Under the pieces are notes generated by a model, which had not been told where the DNA came from, ran no database searches, and saw only the letters and a program-made list of their open reading frames with translations. Positions 44,025 through 52,995 of a stretch of 64,000 nucleotides of DNA are shown here, in pieces. Position 1 is the first letter of the stretch; each line of letters begins with the position of its first letter. Made by a program: the position numbers and the translations under genes. The DNA lies in assembly GCF_050279675.1 (NCBI RefSeq), contig NZ_JBNNUK010000015.1, positions 26,580 through 90,579 on the forward strand, in the 5' to 3' direction. The DNA comes from Viridibacillus sp050279675 (lineage in GTDB: Bacteria; Bacillota; Bacilli; Bacillales_A; Planococcaceae).

Positions 44025-44609
44025 ATTAAACTAAACGAAAAAAGAGGTTTAATAAAAAAACAGCAAATCTTATTATCAGCAGTGAAAATTGTTAATCGAC
44101 GTGGTTATGAAGGTGCAACGATGGAAGAAATTGCGGCAGAGCTATTGATGACAAAAGCTTCACTTTATTATTATTTCCGAAATAAAGAGGATCTACTGTT
44201 CCAATGTCATAACCTTGTATTAAATCAAGCGATTGCAGACATGGAGGAGTTGGTGGTACAACCACTCGGTGTAGAAGAGCTATTTTCTCAAATGGTAGCC
44301 CTGCATATTAATTATGTGCTGGAAGAGAAAGAGACCTTTAATTTATTATTTGGAACTAAAAATATTTTTGCAAAAGAACAGATAGTTGAAGTCATTAGAA
44401 TAAGAAAGCGATATTTCTTATTATTTACTGAACTCATTACAAAAGGTATTGAAGAGAAAAAGTTTGTACAGACAGATTCATATTTACTCACGATGCATAT
44501 TTTAGGAGCTTTAAATAGTATTCAACTGTGGTATCAGCCTAATGGGCGCTTATCAAAAGCTGATATTATTCGTCATTTTCAAAAGGATTTATTAAAAATT
44601 TTAAAGTAA
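44025..44609 (+). CDS. TetR-family regulator with an apparent ATT start
   Basis: A TetR repressor of about 194 residues. The helix-turn-helix lies at about residues 33-55 (ATMEEIAAELLMTKASLYYYF), preceded by the usual first helix with IKKQQILLSAVKIVNRRGYEG. The normal N-terminus requires reading upstream of GTG 44082: the frame is open back to ATT 44025, which is six bases behind AAAGGAGGT. No ATG, GTG or TTG occurs there, so either ATT is the start codon, as in infC, or an ATG mutated and expression is crippled. It probably governed the acyl-CoA genes downstream. Its 3' end lies at the edge of a deletion. Confidence 0.75.
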   Translation: MKLNEKRGLIKKQQILLSAVKIVNRRGYEGATMEEIAAELLMTKASLYYYFRNKEDLLFQCHNLVLNQAIADMEELVVQPLGVEELFSQMVALHINYVLEEKETFNLLFGTKNIFAKEQIVEVIRIRKRYFLLFTELITKGIEEKKFVQTDSYLLTMHILGALNSIQLWYQPNGRLSKADIIRHFQKDLLKILK

Positions 44610-45130
44610 AAGATACGTGTGAGCTAATTTTTGAAGATGTACGAGTATCAGCAGATCAATTACTCGGTGAAGAAAATCAAGGTTTCTACTACTTGATGAA
44701 AAACTTGCAGCAAGAGCGCTTAGTGGTTTCTATTGCAGGCATTAAATCTGCTGAAATTATGTTAGAGATTACAAAGAACTATACGAAAAAACGTACAGCC
44801 TTTGGTAACCCGATATCGGCCTTTCAAAATACTCAATATAAATTAGCTGAAATTGCAACAGAAATCTCAATTGGACGAAATTATGTTGATAATTTAGTCA
44901 TGAAACATATGAACAAAGAAGATGTTGTAACAGAAGTATCTATGGCGAAATGGTGGGTTAGTAGTTTAGCCAAACGTATTTCGGAAGAATGCATGCAGTT
45001 ACATGGTGGTTATGGCTATATGGAAGAATATGAAATTGCAAGAAGTTTCCGAGATACAGCTGTTACATCTATTTACGCAGGAACAAATGAAGTGATGAAA
45101 AACATTATTGCAAAGAGAATCGGCCTGTAG
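44610..45130 (+). pseudogene. Acyl-CoA dehydrogenase, C-terminal fragment
   Basis: The frame reads KDTCELIFEDVRVSADQLLG, then FYYLMKNLQQERLV and finally MQLHGGYGYMEEYEIARSFRD: the last 170 or so residues of an acyl-CoA dehydrogenase, with the substrate and FAD-contacting C-terminal helices. The N-terminal 200 or so residues are missing. The fragment begins within the last codons of the TetR gene, in another frame, so a deletion joined the two. The enzyme would have formed the trans-2 double bond of acyl-CoA esters. It cannot be active. Confidence 0.88.
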
Positions 45131-45290
45131 CATAAAATAATTTTGCCCATACTACTATTTAGTAGTATGAGGGCATATTTTGAAAAATAGGATAGTAATA
45201 TAATTTGGAAGTATCGTTCATGTTTTTTAGACTCTATTTGTTTAATTCAATATAAGAAACTTATTTTATATAACACAGGACGGTGAATGA

Positions 45291-46340
45291 GATGTCATTA
45301 AAATCGAGGAGCCTGAACTAGGTGATTATATGCGTTGGGAAAACGAAAAAATAGATGATGCGGGTGGTGCAATGTTTCATTCGCTAAATCGAAATAAACG
45401 TAGTATTACACTCGATTTGAAAGGTGAATATGGTAAGCAAATCTTCAAAGAGTTAGTGAAAACAGCTGATATTGTATTGGAATCATTTCGACCAGGAGTA
45501 ATGGAACGACTTGGCTTAAGCTACGAAGTATTAAACGAGATTAACGAAAAAATTATTTATTGTGCGATTACAGGGTTTGGACAAACAGGACCATACATGG
45601 ATATGCCTGGACATGATGTGAACTATTTAAGTTATGCCGGAATTATGGAATTGCAAGGGGAAGGAACAGGAAGTCCGATTTTATCCTCAATTCAAATAGC
45701 TGATATCGCAGGGGGTGCACAACAAGCGATTAATGGCATTTTATTAGCGCTATTTGAACGGACTGTTTCAGGAAAAGGACAATTTGTTGATATCTCTATG
45801 TTAGATGGCTCAATGTCATTGCTACAAACATCTTTGTCAGAATATTTGGTTAACAAAGAAGTGCCGAAACGCGGAGAGCCATATTTGAGTGGAGGTCTAG
45901 CCTGCTATGGTGTATATCGTACAAAGGATGACCGACATTTATCTGTTGGAGCACTTGAAATGAAGTTTTGGCGACCGTTCTGTCAAGTTATTGGCAAAGA
46001 GGCACTTATTGAGCAATTGAATGCCCCAAGTGATATACAAGAAAAAATGCGTGTGTGTATTCAAGCAATATTGCTTGAAAGAACGCTGGAAGAATGGATG
46101 CAAGCATTTCAAAATGTAGGCACTTGTGTGTCACCAGTTTTAACTTTTGATGAGGTAGTGAAAAATCCACAAACTAAGGTGCGAGAAATGATTATAGATG
46201 TTACACATGATCACGGTAGTGTGAAACAAATCGGTATCCCCATTAAACTATCAAGAACACCGGGCTCCATCCGCACAAGTGCACCAAGGTTAGGAGAGCA
46301 TAACGACCAAATTATTCGTCCGTTGAGTGTATCACAGTAA
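45291..46340 (+). pseudogene. CaiB/BaiF-type (class III) CoA transferase, N-terminally truncated
   Basis: The frame runs from DVIKIEEPELGDYMRWENE to a natural stop and has the family segments HSLNRNKRSITLDLK, FGQTGPYMDMPGHDVNYL with the conserved catalytic aspartate region, and GKGQFVDISMLDGS. About 30-35 N-terminal residues (the usual LEGVKVLDFT and the first nucleotide-binding strand) are absent and a stop (TGA 45288-45290) lies directly upstream. A shorter product could start at ATG 45330 but would lack the first Rossmann strand. The family swaps CoA between carboxylic acids. Confidence 0.82.
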
Positions 46341-46342
46341 TA

Positions 46343-46624
46343 GTGGAAGCTGTTTTAGTAGAAATTAACAATCACGTTGCAGTAATTACATTAAATGAAC
46401 CTCAGTCGTAGAATGTATTGTCAAAAAATATTGTAAAAGAGCTGACTGAAGCAATTGATAGGATTAAACATGATCCACATGTATGTGCGGTTATATTAAC
46501 TGGAAATATTAAAGAGTTTCCAGAAGAAGCAAATAAAGCGCCTGTTAGCCGCGCTTATATGGAATCGCTGGTCCTTCTATTAACCGCTTTAGCACAGTTA
46601 GAAAAATCTACAATTGCTGCGGTG
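46343..46624 (+). pseudogene. Enoyl-CoA hydratase, N-terminal fragment
   Basis: Starting at GTG two bases after the CoA-transferase stop, the frame reads EAVLVEINNHVAVITLNEPQS, an in-frame TAG (46409-46411), then NVLSKNIVKELTEAIDRI (as in the family NALS segment) and CAVILTG. It breaks off near IAAV, just before the oxyanion-hole loop. The gene has thus lost its last two-thirds and carries an early stop. It would have hydrated trans-2-enoyl-CoA. Confidence 0.82.
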
Positions 46625-46779
46625 ACATTGCTCTCGGTCATCCATTAGGTGCAACAGGTGCACGTATTATGGTGTCAATGATGCACGAATTAGAACGAAC
46701 TGGTGGGCGTTATGGGTTACAAACTATTTGTGAAGGTGCAGGAATGGCAAATGCAACAATCATTGAACGAGTAGTTTAG
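46625..46779 (+). pseudogene. Thiolase, C-terminal fragment
   Basis: The frame DIALGHPLGATGARIMVSMM, RTGGRYGLQTICEGAGMANA and a stop at 46777-46779 is the last 50 residues of an acetyl-CoA acetyltransferase/3-ketoacyl-CoA thiolase, including the catalytic histidine of GHP and the cysteine loop (C-x-G-x-GMA). It is joined directly, out of frame, to the enoyl-CoA hydratase fragment. Over 300 residues are missing. Confidence 0.88.
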
Positions 46780-46980
46780 TAAATAGGCGTATTATTTGCT
46801 AGACGGCGGTAACCAAAATAACTTAGATAGGGGGTGTACAACTGGACTATAACTAGTATTTTAATAATTTTTCTTAGACAGAGGTAACTGAACAATTCGA
46901 TTGGAATTCAGAAGGGAAATTTAACCTGGACCACGAATGCTGTGATAAATGGATAATAATACAGCATATAAATAAGATTG

Positions 46981-46995
46981 TTTTTTTTTTTTTTT
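46981..46995 (+). repeat. Run of 15 T
   Basis: A homopolymer tract about 85 bases before the acyl-CoA ligase start. Slippage here could change promoter spacing, but no promoter elements could be fixed around it. Confidence 0.8.
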
Positions 46996-47080
46996 AAAAT
47001 ATTCTGAAAAATAAAAATAGTTAATTTATATTAAACCCAAGACTAATAAATTTTTAAATTGAATGAGGAGGAACATAATT

Positions 47081-48754
47081 ATGAAAATGATAAAAGGCTA
47101 CCCATCTACATCCATGAATGACTATCAATTAAACACGACGACTCTAATACGACATGGTGCACGTAATTTTCCAGAACAAGAAATAATTTATCGAAGTAAC
47201 AATCAGCTTCATCGTTACACATATAAGGATGCATATACACGTATGATGAAGATAGCTAATTTCCTAGAAAATCAGTTAGGCGTTAAGCCTGGTGATAAAA
47301 TTGGAGTTTTAGATTGGAACTCAAAGAGACATTTTGAATTATATTTTGCAATACCTGGGATTGGGGCTACTCTTCTGCAAATGAATGTACGTATTTCACC
47401 AGAGGATTTATCATATGTGGCGAATCATAGCGAAGCCAATTACATTTTTGTTGATGAATCGTTACTATCTGTAGCTGAAGCGATTGCACCAAGTTTAGAA
47501 AAAGTAAAAGGATTCATTGTCATGTCAGATAAACCGATGAGTGAAATTAATACAAGTCTATCACCCATCTATCATTTTGAGGAAAAGATAAATATAGAAA
47601 GTGCTGATTATGATTGGCCGATGATAGAAGAAACAACTGCTTATAGTGCTTGCTATACAACGGGAACGACAGGAAGACCTAAAGGAGTCTATTATTCACA
47701 TCGTAATATATACCTTCACACTATGTTAGAAGCTGCTTGGATTGGTGTAAACAGAAATGACAGTTTATTAGTGATTGTACCGATGTTCCATAGTAATTCA
47801 TGGGGCCTTATCCACGCCGCAGTAATGATGGGAGCAAAAATTACTTTCCCAGGTCGCTTTGGAGCAGAAGATACTTCACCTCTCGTAGATCTGATGATTG
47901 AAGAAAATGTTACACTTACCGCAGGATCACCGGCTATTTTCCATCCAATGCTTCAGTATATTCAGTCGCTTGAGAATAAACCGGATCTTTCTAAGGCAAG
48001 GTTTTTATCTGGTGCATCAGAACCGCCAGTTTCCTTAATGCGAGGTTTTAAAGAGTTGACAGGGGCAGAAATTATTCATGCTTATGGTGCAACAGAAACC
48101 ACGCCTATGGTTGCAGTCAATTACCATTTAAGTACTTCTTTAAAAAATAATTTGTCAGAAGAAGAACAATGGGATTTAAGACGAAAGCAAGGAATGCCGG
48201 TTACAGGGATAGATTTAAAATTACTTAATTCCGATACAGGAGCTGAAGTACCGCAGGATGGCACAGCAATGGGTGAAATTTGCTTAAGAGGTCCTTGGAT
48301 TACAGGTTCTTACCACAATGCAGCAGGAACTGAAAGTAATTTCTTGAATGGCTACTGGAGAAGTGGTGATGTAGGGACAATTGATCAGAATGGATATGTG
48401 AAAGTTGTAGATAGAATGAAAGATGTCATCAAGAGCGGAGGCGAATGGATTTCTTCAATTGATATGGAGAATACTTTAATAGGACATCCTGAAGTACTTG
48501 ATGCAGTAGTTGTTGGAATCCCGCACGCAGAATGGCAGGAACGCCCGCTTGCACTAGTAGTAACAAAAGACAACAAAACGATTCCAAAAGAAGAGTTCGA
48601 GATTCTTTTGTCTAAGTATTTTGTCAAATGGCAATTCCCTGATCAGATTCTTTTCGTAGAAGAAATACCAAAAACGAGTGTTGGTAAATTTAATAAAAAA
48701 GAAATTGTGAAGAAGTACGAAAATTTATATTTGGATACTGAAAGCGTATATTAA
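47081..48754 (+). CDS. Fatty-acid-type acyl-CoA ligase (AMP-binding)
   Basis: A 557-residue adenylate-forming enzyme that activates a carboxylic acid with ATP and CoA. The P-loop is YTTGTTGRPKG near residue 182, motif A5 YGATETTP near 328, and the hinge region GYWRSGDVG to DRMKDVIKSGGEW near 430-455. The catalytic lysine is in TSVGKFNKK near the C-terminus. Start is ATG 47081 with AGGAGG nine bases upstream; an earlier ATG at 47063 overlaps the RBS. It resembles medium/long-chain acid ligases. It is intact, while the acyl-CoA-using genes just upstream are not. Confidence 0.92.
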   Translation: MKMIKGYPSTSMNDYQLNTTTLIRHGARNFPEQEIIYRSNNQLHRYTYKDAYTRMMKIANFLENQLGVKPGDKIGVLDWNSKRHFELYFAIPGIGATLLQMNVRISPEDLSYVANHSEANYIFVDESLLSVAEAIAPSLEKVKGFIVMSDKPMSEINTSLSPIYHFEEKINIESADYDWPMIEETTAYSACYTTGTTGRPKGVYYSHRNIYLHTMLEAAWIGVNRNDSLLVIVPMFHSNSWGLIHAAVMMGAKITFPGRFGAEDTSPLVDLMIEENVTLTAGSPAIFHPMLQYIQSLENKPDLSKARFLSGASEPPVSLMRGFKELTGAEIIHAYGATETTPMVAVNYHLSTSLKNNLSEEEQWDLRRKQGMPVTGIDLKLLNSDTGAEVPQDGTAMGEICLRGPWITGSYHNAAGTESNFLNGYWRSGDVGTIDQNGYVKVVDRMKDVIKSGGEWISSIDMENTLIGHPEVLDAVVVGIPHAEWQERPLALVVTKDNKTIPKEEFEILLSKYFVKWQFPDQILFVEEIPKTSVGKFNKKEIVKKYENLYLDTESVY

Positions 48755-49002
48755 GTTTCAAATGCTCAATTTATTGAACGGGCTTCCTAATATATTGGAA
48801 TAAATTAAAAATGGATACTTTTGACCCAGAGCCAAACATTGTAACTCCTTAATTAAGAATAATAGGAAGGGCAGCAGATAACGTTAATCTTCATGTAAGT
48901 TACATCTATAGAATTAAATATCATGATAAATTCAAGTTCTTATAGAGTATGGAATACTTTATATGAAAAAGTTGAGACTTAAAATAATAGGAGGAATAAA
49001 TA

Positions 49003-50430
49003 TTGTTGAACCTAAAAAGTGAATTTCAAATGACAATTAATGGTGAGAGTGTAACTACGGAAGATTTGCTTCCAGTAATTAACCCTGCTACAGAAGAAGT
49101 AATTGCATATGTTCCTAATGCAAGTGAGGCACTTTTAAATGACGCAGTGAAAGCAGCGAGAGCAGCATTTCCGAGTTGGTCAGCTATGGAAATTGATGAA
49201 CGTGCAGAACTGTTAACTCGATTTGCTGGGGCCATCTATGCCAATAGGGAAGAATTGGCTAATCTATTTACATTAGAAATGGGCAGACCTCTCAAAGGAG
49301 CTTTTGAAGAAATTGATGGTGCATATTATTGGTTAACTGAGCTATCCAAACAGCGCTTGAATCGAGAGGTTATTGAAGATACAGAAGAGCATTTTGTTGA
49401 AAGGTATTATACACCCCTTGGAGTAGTAGGCGCAATTGTCCCTTGGAATTTCCCTGTTTTGCTTTCTATGTGGAAAATTGCTCCTGCTCTACTATCAGGG
49501 AATACTGTTATTGTAAAACCATCCCCATATACACCGCTTACTTCGTTGAGAATTGGTGATATTGCTCAAAGTATTTTTCCAAAAGGTGTACTTAATGTTA
49601 TTTCCGGTGGTGACGATTTAGGAAGGTGGATAACAGAACATCCTGACGTGAATAAAGTTAGTTTTACAGGATCTACTAGCACAGGTAAAAAAGTAATGCA
49701 AAGTGCTGCTTCTAGCTTGAAACGTGTCACATTAGAATTAGGTGGAAATGATGCAGCTATCGTATTACCTGATGTAGAACCAAAGAAAGTTGTTAAACAA
49801 TTATTCTGGGCTGCATTTAAAAATACTTCACAAATTTGTATAGCTACTAAGAGAATGTATGTTCATAAGGATATATATGATGAATTTTTAACGGAACTAG
49901 TAAATTACGCAAAAACTGTAAAGATTGGTGATGGTTCTGATCCTACAACTGAAATAGGCCCTATTCAAAATAAAATGCAATATGAAAAGGTAATAAATTT
50001 AATTGAAGATACGAAACACATCGGAGCAAAAGTTGTTCATGGTGGAGTGATTAAAGAAGAACCAGGATATTTCATTCCAGTAACAATTGTGGACAATCCT
50101 CCAGTAGACTCACGAGTAGTGGTTGAAGAAGCATTTGGACCAGTACTTCCTGTGTTGAAGTATAGTGATATCAACAAAGTTATTGAACAAGTAAATAGCA
50201 GTGAATACGGGTTGGGAGGATCGGTTTGGGGGAAAGATCTTGAGTTAGCCCAATCTATAGCTGAAAGAATTGAGACAGGTACAGTCTGGATTAATGAGTT
50301 TGGTGTACTTTCTCCACATATTCCTTTTGGCGGACATAAACAATCTGGTCTAGGCATTGAAAACGGCATAGACGGTTTAAAGGAGTACACGAATTCAAAA
50401 ACCATTTTGGTTAATAAAAAAATAATTTAA
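49003..50430 (+). CDS. NAD(P)-dependent aldehyde dehydrogenase
   Basis: A 475-residue enzyme oxidising an aldehyde to a carboxylic acid. Catalytic residues are visible: N149 in PWNFP, K172 in IVKPSPYTP, E245 in LELGGNDA and the nucleophile C279 in TSQICIATKR; the cofactor loop is FTGSTSTGKKV. The start is TTG with AGGAGGA seven bases upstream. It sits between the acyl-CoA ligase and the alcohol dehydrogenase. Its acid product could feed the ligase. Confidence 0.94.
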   Translation: MLNLKSEFQMTINGESVTTEDLLPVINPATEEVIAYVPNASEALLNDAVKAARAAFPSWSAMEIDERAELLTRFAGAIYANREELANLFTLEMGRPLKGAFEEIDGAYYWLTELSKQRLNREVIEDTEEHFVERYYTPLGVVGAIVPWNFPVLLSMWKIAPALLSGNTVIVKPSPYTPLTSLRIGDIAQSIFPKGVLNVISGGDDLGRWITEHPDVNKVSFTGSTSTGKKVMQSAASSLKRVTLELGGNDAAIVLPDVEPKKVVKQLFWAAFKNTSQICIATKRMYVHKDIYDEFLTELVNYAKTVKIGDGSDPTTEIGPIQNKMQYEKVINLIEDTKHIGAKVVHGGVIKEEPGYFIPVTIVDNPPVDSRVVVEEAFGPVLPVLKYSDINKVIEQVNSSEYGLGGSVWGKDLELAQSIAERIETGTVWINEFGVLSPHIPFGGHKQSGLGIENGIDGLKEYTNSKTILVNKKII

Positions 50431-50507
50431 TAAATGTAGTCTCTATTAAATAGTAATGTTAAATATGAGTGTTTTATATTCTAAGAAAATTCAGGAGGTA
50501 GTTATAG

Positions 50508-51623
50508 ATGAAGATAAGAGCAGCTGTTATTAATGAGGCAGGTCAAAATTATCAAATAGAAACATTACAATTAGCAGAAATGCAACCAGATGAAGTGTTA
50601 GTAAAAATGGTAGCTTCAGGTATGTGTATGTCGGATGAAACAATTAGAAAAGGTGGACTGGGAGTACCTTTTCCAATGGTACCAGGTCATGAAGGTTCGG
50701 GTATTGTTGAAAAAGTAGGAGGTAATGTAAAATCATTCCAAGTTGGAGATCATGTAGTAATGTCTTACGCTTATTGTGGACAATGTCCAAGCTGTCGTAC
50801 TGGGCATCCTGCAATTTGCAATGATTGGTCAGAACTAAATTTAGCGGGTGTGCGAGAGGATGGTAGTCATACTTTCTATAAAGAAGATGGAACACAAGTA
50901 GGGAATTTCTATGGACACTCATCCTTTGTAACACATTCATTAACACATGAGAGTAACTTAACAAAAGTTGATGAGGATTTAGATTTACGTCTTATCGGAC
51001 CATTGGGCTGTGGCTTTTTAACAGGTAGTGGTACTGTTATTAATGGATTACAACCAACAGTAGGTTCATCCATAGCTGTTTTTGGGACAGGAGCAGTTGG
51101 CTTAGCTGCGATGATGGCTGCGAAAATACAAGGATGCTCTACTATTATTGCAGTAGATATTCACGATAGTCGATTAGAAATTGCTAAAAGCCTTGGAGCA
51201 ACTCACGTTATCAATAGTAAAATTACAGATCCAATTGAAAAAGTCAATGAAATAACAAATGGATTAGGAGTTAACTACGCTGTTGATACAACGGGAGTAG
51301 GTCCTGTAATGAAAACCGCATTAACAGTTGTAGCAAAAGGTGGGACATTTGCACCGATTGCTGTTTCTGAAAACAGTTTAGAATTTAACCCAACATTTGA
51401 TTTGATTTTAATGAATAAAAGTATTAAAGGTGTAATAATGGGAGATGGTGTTCCACAATTATCTATTCCTCAATTAGCGGAATTTTATAGAGAAGGACGT
51501 TTCGCATTTGACCAACTAGTGAAGTATTACAGTTTCGAAGATATTAATCAAGCTGCGGCTGATTCAGTTAATGGTTCAGTAATTAAACCAATTCTTATCA
51601 TGGATGAATCGTATTCAGTTTAA
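50508..51623 (+). CDS. Zinc-dependent alcohol dehydrogenase (MDR family)
   Basis: A 371-residue enzyme of the class III/aryl-alcohol dehydrogenase type. Catalytic zinc ligands are C40 and H61-E62 in PGHEGSG; the structural zinc is bound by C90, C93, C96 and C104 in CGQCPSCRTGHPAIC. The NAD-binding loop is FGTGAVGLAAM near residue 194, with D after the second strand (AVDIH) favouring NAD over NADP. GGAGGT precedes the ATG. With the aldehyde dehydrogenase and ligase it makes an alcohol-to-acyl-CoA route. Confidence 0.94.
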   Translation: MKIRAAVINEAGQNYQIETLQLAEMQPDEVLVKMVASGMCMSDETIRKGGLGVPFPMVPGHEGSGIVEKVGGNVKSFQVGDHVVMSYAYCGQCPSCRTGHPAICNDWSELNLAGVREDGSHTFYKEDGTQVGNFYGHSSFVTHSLTHESNLTKVDEDLDLRLIGPLGCGFLTGSGTVINGLQPTVGSSIAVFGTGAVGLAAMMAAKIQGCSTIIAVDIHDSRLEIAKSLGATHVINSKITDPIEKVNEITNGLGVNYAVDTTGVGPVMKTALTVVAKGGTFAPIAVSENSLEFNPTFDLILMNKSIKGVIMGDGVPQLSIPQLAEFYREGRFAFDQLVKYYSFEDINQAAADSVNGSVIKPILIMDESYSV

Positions 51624-51933
51624 TTATTTCCTAAACTGAAAGTATAGATAGGTTAGTAAAAGAATAGAAAATTAAGAGTAAATATGTTTTATTTGTTTTC
51701 TGAAATATCAAAAAACTATCAACATTTCACTCACGTTAGAAGCTGTATCCAAAGGGATAAAATCATGATATATTCAGCCTAATTCTTAAAAATAGTGAAT
51801 CAAATCAGTATTTTAAGCAAAAAGGAAAACGGAGGGGCTTTCTAATAAGTCTCTAAAATAAACAGGTGTAGAAAAATGAGTCGTTTTTCTTAACGGGTTC
51901 CGTTACCTATCGCAAACATTAAAAATGTAATGC

Positions 51934-51976
51934 AAAATGACCGACAAATTGTGTGCCAATTTGATGGTCATTTTTG
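51934..51976 (+). terminator. Strong terminator far downstream of the alcohol dehydrogenase
   Basis: AAAATGACCGACAAATTG pairs with CAATTTGATGGTCATTTT with a single mismatch, followed by T-rich sequence. It lies 310 bases after the adh stop, with no gene between, so either a long 3' UTR or a lost gene separates them. Confidence 0.8.
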
Positions 51977-52017
51977 TTTGATATAAAGGGATTTTGGTTA
52001 TAATTATTAGTAAATTT

Positions 52018-52083
52018 GTAATACAATTTGTATATGAAAATGTAAGTGTACAATAGCGAGTGTACTCCTACAAATTGCATTAC
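52018..52083. repeat. Inverted repeat at the left edge of mobile-element remnants
   Basis: Arms at 52018-52032 and 52069-52083 match at 14 of 15 positions (GTAATACAATTTGTA against TACAAATTGCATTAC). GTGTAC occurs twice between them. It directly precedes the two decayed genes below. Confidence 0.6.
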
Positions 52084-52140
52084 ATTTTTGCATACAAATG
52101 GGCATACAGAAATTTACCGAATAGTAGGAGATGTACTGAT

Positions 52141-52369
52141 ATGAAAATTAATCCAAAATACCCCAATGCGGAAGATGTAACACTAAGGTTATCGTATCAG
52201 TCACGAAAAAATTTTAGAACATTTCTCAAACTATACAGGTTTAACTCCTGCTCAAATAATTGAAGAAACATTGCCTCATTTACTAAAAGATCATGACTTT
52301 ATAAAATTTGTAGAAAGTAAACGGAGTAATAAAAGAATAAAACGCGAATTGGGGTTAAGTGATGACTAA
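52141..52369 (+). pseudogene. Small protein of mobile-element style, frameshifted
   Basis: From an ATG with TAGGAGATG upstream the frame reads KINPKYPNAEDVTLRLSYQS and then shifts at the A/T run near 52207. The second frame continues EHFSNYTGLTPAQIIEETLP to KRSNKRIKRELGLSDD and a stop. Joined, this is a protein of about 75 residues with a helix-rich, basic C-terminus. I do not recognise the family; the layout resembles small accessory proteins of plasmids and mobile elements. Its stop overlaps the next start (ATGACTAA). Confidence 0.6.
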
Positions 52370-52817
52370 AATAAAACGTCTGGCGACCACAACAGACCTT
52401 ATATGCCGTATTGAGCCAAACATCACATCAACAGAAATGAAACAGCGGGAGGAAGACTATGACACCCTTTCCGATAAAAAAATGAAAACAACATAAATTA
52501 ATTACGCCTTTCGCCCTGTCCACTTGCATTGGAAAGAGAAAACATATGATATTCAACTGAATTATTGTTCCGACCCGTTTTGCAAAAACTTTCATCAACC
52601 GCAGACAAGCTACAGTGTGGGAAAAATCAAAAGATATAAAATGACAGGAAAAGAAGAAAGCCGAGTTATCAATTGCGTACCTGACCCAACAGATATTAAC
52701 GGAATTACTACTTTGGGATGTTACACGAAGACCTTTTCTAATTGGTCTTTGGCAACTGAAATTGAACGTTTGATTCGGATTAACTCAATTGTCCCTCTTG
52801 TATTGGTGGATTTTTAA
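52362..52817 (+). pseudogene. Transposase-like protein with an internal stop
   Basis: From ATG 52362 a frame of 44 codons (MTKIKRLATTTDLICRIEPN to the end at TAA 52494-52496) continues in the same frame after the stop as INYAFRPVHLHWKEKTYDIQ, then LNYCSDPFCKNF (a CxxxxC zinc-type element) to 52817. The second part resembles the N-terminal region of an insertion-element or transposase-like protein, which would normally be much longer. An in-frame stop and a truncated end make it a pseudogene. The family call is tentative. Confidence 0.5.
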
Positions 52818-52918
52818 AATAGTAAATTAGAAGAAATATACTTCCTTATTCTAATTCATCGTAAATGTAATTAGAGAGCCCATATTTGATTAAGATTTTA
52901 TAATCATATAAAAATTAG

Positions 52919-52950
52919 CAAACCGTTCAAGAATTTGAACGGTTTTTTTA
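52919..52950 (+). terminator. Bidirectional hairpin terminator
   Basis: AAACCGTTCAA pairs perfectly with TTGAACGGTTT around GAAT, followed by a T-run on the plus strand. It separates the mobile-element remnant from the converging minus-strand gene. Confidence 0.85.
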
Positions 52951-52995
52951 ATAAATATGAATATTTGAAAGCCGATTATAGAAAGTGTTTCTGTT

